A stretch of DNA of 64,000 nt from Lachnospiraceae bacterium. Lineage in GTDB: Bacteria > Bacillota > Clostridia > Lachnospirales > Lachnospiraceae. The stretch spans positions 1-64,000 of the forward strand of contig CAJTHM010000021.1 in assembly GCA_910576125.1 (NCBI GenBank), written 5' to 3'. Positions 48,514 through 58,081 of the stretch are shown in pieces. The notes below the pieces were generated by a model. It was not told the DNA's origin, ran no database searches, and was given only the letters and a program-made list of their open reading frames with translations. The position numbers and the translations under genes are program-made. How positions within the stretch are numbered: position 1 is the stretch's first letter; each line of letters starts with the position of its first letter.

Positions 48514-51267
48514 ATGAGGCAGGCAAAGAACGCGCTTTACCCGCTGTTCTGGCAGCATGGGGAGAAAGAAGAGGATCTCAGGGAGGAGATTGGCAAAATG
48601 CAGGAGGGAGGCATCGGGGGATTCATCGTGGAATCTCGTCCCCACCCGGATTTTTTGAGCTACGGCTGGTGGCGGGATCTGGATGTGATTCTGTCGGAGG
48701 CGTCGAAAAGGCAGATGGAAGTCTGGATTTTCGATGACGGCGCGTACCCCAGCGGGCTTGGGGGAGGCAAAGTGAAGGAGCTGTACCCGGAGGCCTGCAA
48801 GCGCTATATCGCAAATCGGCAGATAGATGCCATAGGGCCCATGCCGGGGGCTTCTTTCCAGATAGCGCCCTGGCTTAAGGAAGAGGAGATACTGTACAAG
48901 GTGATTGCCGCCAGGAGGGCGAACGGCAGGGAAGAACTGGATGAAGACAGCTTTGCAGACCTGACGGAAGATGTCAGGGATGGGAGACTGTACTGGGACG
49001 TGCCCGCCGGGCAGTGGCGGGTCTTCCTGTTAGTCATCACCAGGGACGGCGGCGAGGAGCACACAAGGGATTATGTCAACCCGATCAGCTATGAAGCGGT
49101 GGGGCATTTCATCGATATTGTCTATGGGGAGCACTACAGGCGCTTTGGGGATCAGTTCGGGAAGACCATCAAAGGCTTCTTCGTGGACGAGCCCCGGTTC
49201 GGGAGCACGGCCACCTATGAGAGGACGCTGGGGATAAACGGCCATGTCTATCCCTGGAGCGGGGAGGTGCCGGAACTTTTGGAGGAAGAGCTGGGAGAAA
49301 GGTGGGCCTGCTTCCTCCCGCTTCTGTGGAGCAGGGAGAATCCCCTGTGCAGGGACGTACAGTTCACCTACATGAATGTAGTATCAAGGCTGTTCGCCCG
49401 GGATTTCACCGGGCAGATCAGGGAGTGGTGCGGGAAGCATGGGGTGAAGGTCATAGGCCATGTGGTGGAGGACAATGGCGTCCATGCCAGGATAGGTTAT
49501 GGGCCGGGCCACTATTTCCGCAGCATGGAGGGCTTCGACGCCGCCGGTCTGGACGTGGTGTACCAGGTCTGGCCGGAGCATAAGGACGGCTTCTTCACCA
49601 CGCCTTTCGGCTATCTGGACGCGGAGTTCTTCTACTGGGGGATTTCCAAGATGGCCTCTTCCGCCGCCCATATCGATCCTGCCAAGAAAGGCATCACCAT
49701 GTGCGAGATTTTCGGGGCCTACGGATGGCAGGAGGGGCTGAAGCTGATGAAATGGCTCACGGACCATGTCTGCGTCCGGGGCATCAATATGCTGGTGCCC
49801 CATGCCTTTTCTCCGAAATATCCGGATTCTGACTGTCCGCCTCATTTCTATGCAAAGGGAAAGAATCCCCAGTGGAACTATTTTCGGAAATGGGCGGACT
49901 ACGCCAACAGGGTCTGCACTTTGCTCCGGGACGGAACTCACCGCGCCACGGCCGCGGTGCTATACCACGCCGAAGCAGAGTGGGGCGGCGGCTACCAGCC
50001 TTTTGAGAAAGTGGTGAGGGCGCTGGCGGAGGCTCAGATTGACTGCGACGTGCTGCCGGTGGACTGCCTGGAGCGCATTGTGGGCGCGGAAACGGCGAAA
50101 GCGTCAGACCGGATTGTGGATCCGGAGGCGGCGGGGGAGAAGGCCGGAACCGGTCAGGTGAAAGTCCGGGACGGACAACTGTGGGTGAACCAGGAGGCAT
50201 ATCGGGTCATCCTCATCCCCTATGCCCAGTGCCTGCCGGAGAAGCTGCTGGAGGCTTTGGACCAGGCGGCACAGGGAGGCGTGCCCGTGGTCTTCCTGGA
50301 CGGCTATCCGGAGCATGTGTACTACGCGGCGGGGCTCCATGCCGTGCAGGGAGCTTTAGATGATAACCCTCTGGTGGAAGTATGCGGGCTGGACCAGATG
50401 GCGGATTGGATGAAAGGCCGTGGCTTTACGGATATCCGGGTGCGGGATGCCTGCCCTGACCTCCGTTTCCTGCACTATGAGCGGGAATGGGGAAACGTTT
50501 ACTTCTTCACGAATGAAAGTCTGTGGAATACGGTGGACACGGTGGTCACGGTAAGGGAGTCCGGCGGGCTGGTATTCTATGATGCCATGGAGGATGTCCG
50601 GTATCCTCTTCTGGAGGAGATTGGGATTGACGGCGCGGACGGCACGGTGACATTTCGGCTGGTATTGGAGCCATATCAGTCCGTTTTCGTGGTGCCGGAA
50701 GCCGCCGGGGAAGCGGGAGGCTTTGCGGAGATGGGAGCCACCGGGGAAACGGGAGCCTTGAACAGGGCAGAACTGTCCGGAAAGTCGGGAGAGAGGCCGA
50801 TTCCCCTTGTGGACGAGGCATTTGTGGCCGCGCGGAGGGAAAAGCGCCTGGAGGGGGCCTGGAGGATATCCGTCCTGCGGGAAACCGGAGAGTACGAAGC
50901 CCTGAATGGGCTTACAGAACTCACCAACATCTCTGCAGCGGACATCCTGCCGGAGTACTCGGGGAGAATCTGCTACGAGACTTCCTTTGAGCTGGAGCCG
51001 GGCGCGGGGCCGGAGGAGGCTGGCAGGGAGGCCGTGCTGGACTTGGGCCGGGTCTGCGAAATCAGCGATGTGGAGCTGAACGGCAGACCTGTGGGGAACA
51101 AAATCTGTCCGCCCCATGTCTACAGGCTGGAATGCAGGCCCGGCAAGAATGAACTGCGCATCATCGTGACCAATACCTTCGCGAAAGAGAAGATGGGCAA
51201 TGTGTTCGACAGGGCCATGCCCCAGGAACCTTCCGGGCTGTTGGGGCCGGTGCGGCTTTACCTGTGA
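48514..51267 (+). CDS. GH106-like glycoside hydrolase (probable alpha-L-rhamnosidase)
   Basis: A 917-residue cytoplasmic protein. Its N-terminal catalytic region (about 1-430) has the pattern of GH106-type enzymes: GGIGGFIVESRPHPDFLSYG, VWIFDDGAYPSGLGGGK, GFFVDEPRFGS, GHVVEDNGVHARIGYG and FGAYGWQEG. The C-terminal end is a galactose-binding-like beta-sandwich (LDLGRVCEISDVELNGRPVG, NELRIIVTNT). GH106 members release L-rhamnose. The next gene is a rhamnose mutarotase, which supports this substrate. No signal peptide, so it acts on imported oligosaccharides. AAGGAGAG precedes ATG 48514. Confidence 0.78.
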   Translation: MRQAKNALYPLFWQHGEKEEDLREEIGKMQEGGIGGFIVESRPHPDFLSYGWWRDLDVILSEASKRQMEVWIFDDGAYPSGLGGGKVKELYPEACKRYIANRQIDAIGPMPGASFQIAPWLKEEEILYKVIAARRANGREELDEDSFADLTEDVRDGRLYWDVPAGQWRVFLLVITRDGGEEHTRDYVNPISYEAVGHFIDIVYGEHYRRFGDQFGKTIKGFFVDEPRFGSTATYERTLGINGHVYPWSGEVPELLEEELGERWACFLPLLWSRENPLCRDVQFTYMNVVSRLFARDFTGQIREWCGKHGVKVIGHVVEDNGVHARIGYGPGHYFRSMEGFDAAGLDVVYQVWPEHKDGFFTTPFGYLDAEFFYWGISKMASSAAHIDPAKKGITMCEIFGAYGWQEGLKLMKWLTDHVCVRGINMLVPHAFSPKYPDSDCPPHFYAKGKNPQWNYFRKWADYANRVCTLLRDGTHRATAAVLYHAEAEWGGGYQPFEKVVRALAEAQIDCDVLPVDCLERIVGAETAKASDRIVDPEAAGEKAGTGQVKVRDGQLWVNQEAYRVILIPYAQCLPEKLLEALDQAAQGGVPVVFLDGYPEHVYYAAGLHAVQGALDDNPLVEVCGLDQMADWMKGRGFTDIRVRDACPDLRFLHYEREWGNVYFFTNESLWNTVDTVVTVRESGGLVFYDAMEDVRYPLLEEIGIDGADGTVTFRLVLEPYQSVFVVPEAAGEAGGFAEMGATGETGALNRAELSGKSGERPIPLVDEAFVAARREKRLEGAWRISVLRETGEYEALNGLTELTNISAADILPEYSGRICYETSFELEPGAGPEEAGREAVLDLGRVCEISDVELNGRPVGNKICPPHVYRLECRPGKNELRIIVTNTFAKEKMGNVFDRAMPQEPSGLLGPVRLYL

Positions 51268-51519
51268 GGGCCGGAAATTTCTTTTCCGCTGCTCTGCGTA
51301 TAAAAGGACGGGCAGGGCAAAGGAATGTACGCAGCATGATATCCGGTCTGAGCGTGTTTTCATCCGACGGCAGATTGACGTCACCCTTGCGGAACGCGGA
51401 TATGAGTTATCTGATGACCATACAAAACAGCTTTACTTATGAGATTGGAATATGATAATATATCTTTATTGACAGGAGACGGCCAAACGGCCATGACATC
51501 CAAAAGGAGGCGCAAACCA

Positions 51520-51831
51520 ATGATCAAAGGATTCAAAATGAAGCTGTACCCCGGCCAGGAGGCGGAGTACGAGAAGCGGCACAATGAGCTCTGGCCCGAG
51601 ATGCAGGACATGATTCACGAGCACGGCGGAAAGAACTACACTATCTTCCTGGACAGGGAGACTTTGACCCTCTTCGGCTGCATAGAGATCGAGGACGAGG
51701 CGCTTTGGGCCAAAGGGGCGGACACTGCCATCAACCGGAAATGGTGGGACTTCATGGCGGACATTATGGAGACCAACCCGGACAACAGCCCGGTGAGCGT
51801 GGATCTGCAGAATGTGTTCCATCTGGATTGA
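51520..51831 (+). CDS. rhaM: L-rhamnose mutarotase
   Basis: A 103-residue protein of the RhaM/DUF718 family: FKMKLYPGQEAEYEKRHNELW, GGKNYTIFLDRETLTLFGCIEI and NRKWWDFMADIMETNPDNSP, with the His and Tyr/Trp residues that form the sugar site. It interconverts alpha and beta L-rhamnose. ATG 51520 follows AAAAGGAGG. The gap after the rhamnosidase (51268-51519) has a weak promoter (TTTACT 51432-51437, GATAAT 51454-51459) and an inverted repeat CTGCGTA...TACGCAG, but no gene. Confidence 0.92.
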   Translation: MIKGFKMKLYPGQEAEYEKRHNELWPEMQDMIHEHGGKNYTIFLDRETLTLFGCIEIEDEALWAKGADTAINRKWWDFMADIMETNPDNSPVSVDLQNVFHLD

Positions 51832-51873
51832 GTCCATACAGTTCCCGGGACATATTTTCGCTCCTTTTTTGGT

Positions 51874-51923
51874 ACAGCCCTGCAGGAAACCGGTATGGTA
51901 AAGGCCGGTTCCCCCAGGGCTGT
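51874..51923. terminator. Long hairpin between convergent genes
   Basis: ACAGCCCT (51874-51881) pairs with AGGGCTGT (51916-51923), and inner GGAAACCGG with CCGGTTCC extend the stem. On the plus strand GTCTGTTTTC follows, so it can end rhaM transcription. It lies before the minus-strand RHH gene stop at 51937. Confidence 0.6.
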
Positions 51924-51936
51924 GTCTGTTTTCGGA

Positions 51937-52137
51937 CTATGAGATATCCAGTTCCGGCGGCACGTCCAGTTCCTCAGGGGCGTATTTCCCGTTCTTCTTC
52001 CGCTGGCGGACGCATTCTGTCAGCAGGTACTCTATCTGGCCGTTGACCGAGCGGAAGTCGTCTTCCGCCCAGGCGGCGATGGCGTCGTAGAGCTTGGGGG
52101 ACAGCCGCAGGGGCACCTGTTTCTTGGCGTCTGCCAT
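51937..52137 (-). CDS. Arc-like ribbon-helix-helix protein paired with SPFH protein
   Basis: A 66-residue protein with the Arc-type ribbon-helix-helix: KKQVPLRLSPKLYDAIAAWA (strand and helix A) and DFRSVNGQIEYLLTECVRQR (helix B), then an acidic/proline tail. It should bind DNA as a dimer. Its ATG begins 1 base after the SPFH stop codon, so the two are a single transcription unit. This SPFH plus Arc-like pair occurs in other Lachnospiraceae by my recollection. Its target is unknown, possibly its own operon. Confidence 0.8.
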   Translation of the reverse strand: MADAKKQVPLRLSPKLYDAIAAWAEDDFRSVNGQIEYLLTECVRQRKKNGKYAPEELDVPPELDIS

Positions 52138-52138
52138 A

Positions 52139-53173
52139 TCAGTACAGGCTCCCTGAGTTCACGACAGGCTGCGCGTCACGGTTCCCGCACAGTACCACCA
52201 GAAGATTGGAGACCATCGCCGCCTTGCGCTCCTCGTCCAGCTGTACCACATCGTTCTGATTCAGACGGTCCAATGCCATCTCCACCATTCCTACCGCGCC
52301 GTCCACAATCATCTTGCGGGCGTCTATGATGGCGGAAGCCTGCTGGCGCTGCAGCATCACCGCCGCGATTTCCGGGGCATAGGCCAGATAGGTGATTCTC
52401 GCCTCCACGATTTCGATGCCGGCCTCTTTCACCCGGGTCTGGATTTCATCCCGTATTCTGGCGGCTACCACATCGCTGGAGCCCCGCAGGCTTCCCTCGT
52501 CCGCGATGCCGTCACCGGTGGTGTCCACATTGGGGGCCACGTCGTAAGGGTAGAGGCGGACTACCTGGCGCAGGGCGCTGTCGCACTGGAGGGAGAGGAA
52601 TTCCTTGTAGTTGTCCACATTGAACACGGCCTTGGCTGTGTCGATGATGCGCCAGGTGACAGCGATGCCGATTTCCACGGGATTGCCCAGGCAGTCGTTG
52701 ATCTTCTGGCGGCTGTTGTTCAGGGTCATGATTTTCAGGGACAGCTTCTTGCTGCCATAGTCGCCGGACACGTTCACGCTCTGGGCATTGCTCGCAAGGG
52801 TCAGCAGGCCGCTGCCGGGCTCCGACACATCTCCGCTCTGGCTCAGTTTCGTCCTGGACGCGGGATTTACGCCTACGCAGAAAGGGTTCACGTAATAAAA
52901 GCCATGCTCTTTCAGAGTGCCGATATACTGGCCGAACAGAGTCAGCACCAGGGCTTCCTGGGGCTTGAGCACCTTAAGCCCCAGCAGGAAAATCCATCCA
53001 AGGCTGAGGACTGCGATACCGATGACCATTCCCATCACGTTCAGGGGCGTTGCGGCCTGATCCAGGCTGATGCCGCATAAAACCACAGCGGCAATCCCAA
53101 GGATATAGGCCAGAAATATGGCCAGCAGCACGGCCATGCCATTTTTCTTCCCATGCAGAATCTTTTCATTCAT
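52139..53173 (-). CDS. SPFH/Band 7 membrane protein
   Basis: A 344-residue protein. Two N-terminal helices (about 12-35 and 45-68, MAVLLAIFLAYILGIAAVVL and a second) are followed by a Band 7 (SPFH/stomatin-like) domain: LKPQEALVLTLFGQYIGTLKEHGFYYVNPF, VEIGIAVTWRIIDTAKAVF, and the coiled-coil part EIQTRVKEAGIEIVEARITYL. Such proteins oligomerise and form membrane microdomain scaffolds. The ATG at 53173 follows GAGGAAT. A longer frame to 53257 is AT-rich without a site. It is followed immediately by the Arc-like gene. Confidence 0.87.
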   Translation of the reverse strand: MNEKILHGKKNGMAVLLAIFLAYILGIAAVVLCGISLDQAATPLNVMGMVIGIAVLSLGWIFLLGLKVLKPQEALVLTLFGQYIGTLKEHGFYYVNPFCVGVNPASRTKLSQSGDVSEPGSGLLTLASNAQSVNVSGDYGSKKLSLKIMTLNNSRQKINDCLGNPVEIGIAVTWRIIDTAKAVFNVDNYKEFLSLQCDSALRQVVRLYPYDVAPNVDTTGDGIADEGSLRGSSDVVAARIRDEIQTRVKEAGIEIVEARITYLAYAPEIAAVMLQRQQASAIIDARKMIVDGAVGMVEMALDRLNQNDVVQLDEERKAAMVSNLLVVLCGNRDAQPVVNSGSLY

Positions 53174-53516
53174 AGTAAATTCCTCGCTTTCTTCACTTCT
53201 GTCGGTTGATGTTAAAATTGATATTAAAATGATATCATATTGATTCTGATATTGCAAGAGTTTTTTTGAAAATAAAGCTTGTGTATCCGGAATGATTTTT
53301 TGTGGAATAGCCTATTGACATTTTCGATAATATTGGTGAGAATAACTAAAGAAGATGCTCAAAGGATTCCCTGCCGGATAAGCGCGGCAGCTGTAATCCG
53401 GCCGCTGCATGGGCATTGCGATAGCGACTCAATAGACAAACTTCAAAGAAAGGAGCCAGAGCAGCCCGGACCGCTCCGCGGGTCTGACGGCTGGCAATGG
53501 CAAAAGGTCGGCTGAT

Positions 53517-56321
53517 ATGAGAAAGTATGAAGATCTGAAACGGATTCATGAAAACGTTATGCCTCCGCGGGCGCATTATATCCCCTATGATACGCTGGAG
53601 AAAGCGCTGCGGGGAGAGAGGGAGGATTCCGCGTACTACAGGCTCCTGAACGGGGAGTGGGATTTCCGGTATTTTGCCAGGGATCTTGATTGCCCGGCGG
53701 AGATCACGGAGTGGGAGAAAGTGCAGGTGCCCTCCTGCTGGCAGACCACAGGATATGAAAGGCCTTATTACACAAATGTGAATTATCCCTACCCGGTGGA
53801 TCCGCCCTATGTGCCGGACGACAATCCCCTGGGGGTATACAGAAAGCGGATTGCCGTGACGGACGGCGAGGCCGGGCGGGAGAACTATCTTGTCTTTGAG
53901 GGCGTCGCTCCCTGCCTGGAGCTTTTCGTGAACGGCGCCTATGTGGGATATTCCACGGTCTCCCATTCCACGTCGGAGTTCAGGGTGGACTTGAAAGCCG
54001 GTGAGAATGAGATTCTGGTAAAGGTCTATAAATGGTGCGTGTCAAGTTACCTGGAGGATCAGGACTTTTTCAGGAACAATGGCATCTTCCGGGACGTGTA
54101 TCTCCTGAGCAGACCCAAGGGGCATGTGTTCGATTTGAATATCGGATTTGACGCGAAAGAGGTGTATTATGACGGGACTTATCAGGTGTTCGATGCTCAG
54201 GGGAAGGAGACTGACCTGAAGAACCCTGTGCTGTGGAACGCGGAGCAGCCCTACCTGTACACGGTGGTGGTGGAGCAGGCAGGGGAATTCATTCCCGTCA
54301 GGGTAGGCCTGCGGGACCAGAGCGTCAGTGAAAAGGGAGAGCTGCTGATCAACGGCGTCAGCGTGAAGCTGAAAGGCGTCAACCATCATGACACCCATGA
54401 GCGCAACGGCTATGTGCTGACTTTGGAGGAGATGCGCAAAGAGCTTCTGGTGATGAAAGAGCTGAACATCAATGCCATCCGCACCTCCCATTATCCCCCT
54501 CAGCCCGCATTCATCGCCCTGTGCGACGAGCTGGGCTTCTATGTGGTGGACGAGGCGGATATCGAGACCCATGGATTCGGGAACAGGACGCTGGAGTGGG
54601 GCTACGACGCGGATACCATCTGGCCCACGCGGAACGCAGAGTGGGAGGAGGCCTTTGTGGACAGGGCGGCGCGGCTTTACGAGCGGGACAAGAACAATAC
54701 CTGCGTGGTCATGTTCAGCCTGGGAAATGAGAGCAACTGCGGCGACAATTTCGCGGCCATGAGCCGGTACATCAAGGACAGGGAAGGACAGAGAAAGGGC
54801 ATGGGCCGTCTGGTGCACTATGAGAATGCCTATTGCAACCGCGCCGGCGAGAAAGACCCGGATTTCGTGGATGTGGTCAGCAGGATGTACTGGACGCCTG
54901 ACAGGATGGTGCAGTACCATGCCCAGACCGGCGATAAGAGGCCCATGTTCCTGTGCGAGTACAGCCATGCCATGGGCAACGGCCCCGGAGACCTGGCGGA
55001 CTACTGGGAGGTCATGGAGCGGAATCCTTATATGATCGGCGGATGCATCTGGGAGTGGGCGGACCATGTGGCCCCGGACGAGAACGGGAATCTGGGCTAC
55101 GGAGGAGATTTCGGGGAGGAGACCCACGACGGCAACTTCTGCTGTGACGGTCTGGTGTTCAGCGACAGGAGCCTTAAGGCGGGTTCCCTGGAGGCCAAAG
55201 CGGTCTACCAGCCCATGGCGGCTTTCTGGGAAGAGGGTCTGCTGACTGTGGAGAATAAAAATGATTTCAGGAACCTGGACGAGTACGATTTCTTCTGGGA
55301 AGTGACCGCAGACGGAGAGGTGAGCGCAAGCGGAAGCCTGAATCTGGAAGCTCCGGGACATGGAAAAGTGACTGTGCCGCTGGCCCTTGAGGTTCCAGAG
55401 AGCAGCTATGGCAGCTATCTGCGGATTTCCATGCGGGAAAAAGACGGCAGGGAAGCGGCTTTTTCACAGATCGAACTGTCCGGGGCGAAAGCGCCGGAGG
55501 CGGGACGGGGCAGCGCGAAGATTACGGAGCAGGGGGAATACGCCCTGATCGAGGGGAAAGATTTCACCTATCGTTTCAATCTCCACTATGGGCAGCTGGA
55601 GACTATGAACGATTACCTGAAGAGTCCTGTGCGTCTGACCGTATGGAAAGCGCCCACGGACAATGAGAGAAATGTGAAAAATCAGTGGTATGACGAGAAT
55701 TATAATAAGGTGCACACGAAAGTGTACGAATATAAAATAGAGGGGAACAAGATTACCCTGAAAGCCTCCCTGGCGCCTGTGTCCAGAAGCCCGTTCTTCC
55801 GCTATGAAGCCTCCTATACGTTCTTTGAGGACGGACGCGTGGATGTGGAGATTGACGGAACCTTTGACCAGAAGAGGACTTTCCTGCCCAGGCTTGGATT
55901 CGAGTTCAGGACGGCGCAGAAAGACTTCACCTATTTTGGCCATGGCCCCTGTGAGGCCTATGCGGATATGCGCCATGGCTCCTGGATGGGGATGTTCGAA
56001 AGCAGCGCCGAAAAGGAGTATGTGCCTTATAAGAAGCCTCAGGAGCACGGCAGCCATTATAATACGAAGTATCTGCGCCTGGGAGCGTACTCTTTCGTGT
56101 CCAGGCAGGGATTTAGCGCCAATGTATCGGAGTATGCTGCGGAGGAACTGGCCTCCAAAGCCCACGACTATGAGCTGGTAAAGGATGCGTACACGAATGT
56201 GCGGATCGACTATAAGGTCAGCGGAATCGGATCGGCCAGCTGCGGGCCGCAGCTGATGGACAGATACAGAATGAATGACGGAAAGGTTCATTTTGCTTTT
56301 TCCATCGTGGCGGAGAAGTAA
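53517..56321 (+). CDS. GH2 beta-galactosidase
   Basis: A 934-residue protein with all GH2 domains: a sugar-binding sandwich (WDFRYFAR, VPSCWQTTGYERPYYTN), immunoglobulin-like domain, TIM barrel with acid/base E405 (FSLGNES) and nucleophile E481 (FLCEYSHAMGN), and the C-terminal beta-galactosidase small-chain domain (WKAPTDNERN, FGHGPCEAYADMRHG). It is somewhat shorter than E. coli LacZ (1023) but contains all parts. No signal peptide, so it hydrolyses imported beta-galactosides. The ATG follows AAAGG weakly. A TTGACA lies at 53315-53320. No other gene is seen in 53174-53516. Confidence 0.93.
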   Translation: MRKYEDLKRIHENVMPPRAHYIPYDTLEKALRGEREDSAYYRLLNGEWDFRYFARDLDCPAEITEWEKVQVPSCWQTTGYERPYYTNVNYPYPVDPPYVPDDNPLGVYRKRIAVTDGEAGRENYLVFEGVAPCLELFVNGAYVGYSTVSHSTSEFRVDLKAGENEILVKVYKWCVSSYLEDQDFFRNNGIFRDVYLLSRPKGHVFDLNIGFDAKEVYYDGTYQVFDAQGKETDLKNPVLWNAEQPYLYTVVVEQAGEFIPVRVGLRDQSVSEKGELLINGVSVKLKGVNHHDTHERNGYVLTLEEMRKELLVMKELNINAIRTSHYPPQPAFIALCDELGFYVVDEADIETHGFGNRTLEWGYDADTIWPTRNAEWEEAFVDRAARLYERDKNNTCVVMFSLGNESNCGDNFAAMSRYIKDREGQRKGMGRLVHYENAYCNRAGEKDPDFVDVVSRMYWTPDRMVQYHAQTGDKRPMFLCEYSHAMGNGPGDLADYWEVMERNPYMIGGCIWEWADHVAPDENGNLGYGGDFGEETHDGNFCCDGLVFSDRSLKAGSLEAKAVYQPMAAFWEEGLLTVENKNDFRNLDEYDFFWEVTADGEVSASGSLNLEAPGHGKVTVPLALEVPESSYGSYLRISMREKDGREAAFSQIELSGAKAPEAGRGSAKITEQGEYALIEGKDFTYRFNLHYGQLETMNDYLKSPVRLTVWKAPTDNERNVKNQWYDENYNKVHTKVYEYKIEGNKITLKASLAPVSRSPFFRYEASYTFFEDGRVDVEIDGTFDQKRTFLPRLGFEFRTAQKDFTYFGHGPCEAYADMRHGSWMGMFESSAEKEYVPYKKPQEHGSHYNTKYLRLGAYSFVSRQGFSANVSEYAAEELASKAHDYELVKDAYTNVRIDYKVSGIGSASCGPQLMDRYRMNDGKVHFAFSIVAEK

Positions 56322-56375
56322 GGGCTGTGCCGAGGCGGATGGACAGATGGTAAAAAGGAGAGAGGAGGAATCGGG

Positions 56376-56909
56376 ATGGAAGCGTTAAGGAAAGAAGAAA
56401 TTTATACGACAGAAGACATCTACGCTTTGCCGGATGGGGAGCGGGCTGAGCTGATTGACGGGCGGATTTATTATATGGCTCCTCCGGGCCGGACGCATCA
56501 GAGGCTGGTGCATTTTTTGGATCGGACGATAGGAAACTATATTCAGGGAAAGCAAGGAGGCTGCGAGGTCTATCCAGCGCCCTTTGCGGTATTCCTGAAT
56601 GACGACGACATCAACTATGTAGAGCCGGACATCTCGGTCATATGCGATACCTCCAGGCTGGACGAAAAAGGCTGCCACGGGGCGCCGGACTGGGTCATAG
56701 AGATCGTGTCGCCGGGCAGCAGGTCCATGGACTATTTCACCAAGCTGTTCAAGTACCGGACGGCAGGCATCCGGGAATACTGGGTGGTGGATCCGCACAG
56801 GAAGACGGTGACGGTATACCAGTTCGAGCAGGACCGGATGACGGAGTACGCCTTTGGGGAAAGCGTCCCGGCGGGGATTTATGAGGGATTTTCTATTACG
56901 GTTTCATAA
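56376..56909 (+). CDS. Uma2-family putative endonuclease (DUF820)
   Basis: A 177-residue protein with the Uma2/DUF820 PD-(D/E)XK core: YALPDGERAELIDGRIYYMAPP, VEPDISVICD and PDWVIEIVSPGSRSMDYFTKLFKYRTAGIREYWVVDP. The function in bacteria is unknown. These proteins are numerous in cyanobacteria and Clostridia and often seem mobile. GGAGAGAGGAG precedes the ATG. It lies 54 bases after the beta-galactosidase. Confidence 0.9.
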   Translation: MEALRKEEIYTTEDIYALPDGERAELIDGRIYYMAPPGRTHQRLVHFLDRTIGNYIQGKQGGCEVYPAPFAVFLNDDDINYVEPDISVICDTSRLDEKGCHGAPDWVIEIVSPGSRSMDYFTKLFKYRTAGIREYWVVDPHRKTVTVYQFEQDRMTEYAFGESVPAGIYEGFSITVS

Positions 56910-57025
56910 TCGGATGCTCCCATGCTCTGGAAAGGCGGCATTTTGCGGGCTGTGAAGCAGCTTTCGGGGCTGCTTGCGCGGCAGCGATTATGGCAGGAAA
57001 GCGCGCCGCAAAGGCGGCGCTGTGC

Positions 57026-57091
57026 CCGGGCATCCGAAAGAAAGATGCCCGGCGCGCCGGGTAGGGAGGAAAGTCTTCCCTACCCGTTTTT
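57026..57091 (+). terminator. Stacked hairpins and terminator between convergent genes
   Basis: CCGGGCATC (57026-57034) pairs with GATGCCCGG (57044-57052). Next, GGGTAGGGA (57059-57067) pairs with TCCCTACCC (57077-57085) and TTTTT (57087-57091) follows. The second stem overlaps the last codon of the minus-strand D-lactate dehydrogenase gene. A further GCCGC/GGCGGC hairpin lies at 57005-57020. No gene is seen in 56910-57079. Confidence 0.8.
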
Positions 57092-58081
57092 CACATCATT
57101 AGGGCTTTCTTTCCCCGCCATATAATCCAGGGCATTCTGCAGCGTGGTCTCGGCGATGGCGCCCAGAGCCTCCCGGGTGAAGAACCCCTGGTGGGAAGTG
57201 ATCATCACATTGGGGAAAGACAGCAATCTCGCCGTGGTGGAGTGCTCCAGGATCTCGTCGGAGCGGTCCTCGAAGACATTGTTGGTCTCCTCCTCGTACA
57301 CATCCAGGCCCACCCCCGCGAACTTGTGCATGCGGATGCCCTCAATCAGGTCGTCGGTCTTCACCAGAGCGCCCCTTGAGGTGTTCACCAGGATGACGCC
57401 GTCTTTCATCTGCCGGATGGTGTCGATATTGATGATATGGTAGGTGGAGTCCATCAGCGGGCAGTGGAGGGAAATGACATCACTGTCGGAAAGCAGCTTT
57501 TCCAGCGGGACATACTCCACGAAATCTTTCAGGGATTCGTTCTGATAGACATCATAGGCGATGACTTTCATGCCGAAGCCCCGGCAGATGCGGCACATGG
57601 CGGCGCCGATTTTCCCGGTGCCGATGATGCCGGCGGTCTTCTCATAGAAATTGAAGCCCATGAGGCCGCTTAAGCTGAAATCATTCTCCCGCACCTTGTT
57701 GTAGGCCTTGTAGAGACGGCGGTTGCTGGCCAGCGCCAGCGCCATGGCGTGCTCTGCCACGGCCTCCGGGGAGTAGCCGGGGACGCGCATGATGCGGATG
57801 CCGTATTTTGTGGCAGTGTCCAGGTCGATATTGTTGAACCCGGCGCAGCGCATCAGGAGCAGGGAGATTCCCTTTTCGTGGAGGATATCCAGGGTCTGGG
57901 TGCCGATGTCAGAGCTGACAAAGGCGCAGACGGCGTCGAAGCCCTCCGCCAGGGCGGCTGTGCGGGGATCCAGGTCGGATTTCGTGTACTCGATGGTGAT
58001 GTCGGTGAAGCCTTTGGCTTTCAGGGTGTCCTCAAAGGATTCTTTGTCATAGCTTTTGGTGTCGTAGAACAGGATTTTCAT
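57080..58081 (-). CDS. D-lactate dehydrogenase (2-hydroxyacid dehydrogenase family)
   Basis: A 333-residue NAD-dependent enzyme with the Rossmann motif GIIGTGKIG (about 150-158), a catalytic Arg in VNTSRGALV, Glu in VYEEE and His in TSHQGFFTREAL, as in LdhA/VanH-like D-lactate dehydrogenases. RCAGFNNIDLD is the typical hinge motif. It reduces pyruvate to D-lactate. GAGAGGAAAT precedes the ATG at 58081; a longer frame to 58114 is not supported. On the minus strand two TGGTATAAT boxes lie at about 58125-58165 as promoter candidates. Confidence 0.93.
   Translation of the reverse strand: MKILFYDTKSYDKESFEDTLKAKGFTDITIEYTKSDLDPRTAALAEGFDAVCAFVSSDIGTQTLDILHEKGISLLLMRCAGFNNIDLDTATKYGIRIMRVPGYSPEAVAEHAMALALASNRRLYKAYNKVRENDFSLSGLMGFNFYEKTAGIIGTGKIGAAMCRICRGFGMKVIAYDVYQNESLKDFVEYVPLEKLLSDSDVISLHCPLMDSTYHIINIDTIRQMKDGVILVNTSRGALVKTDDLIEGIRMHKFAGVGLDVYEEETNNVFEDRSDEILEHSTTARLLSFPNVMITSHQGFFTREALGAIAETTLQNALDYMAGKESPNDVKNG

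Noticed and set aside
53346..55361. Long minus-strand frames inside the beta-galactosidase gene
   Set aside because: Shadow frames of a GC-rich real gene; the plus-strand GH2 motifs are unambiguous.
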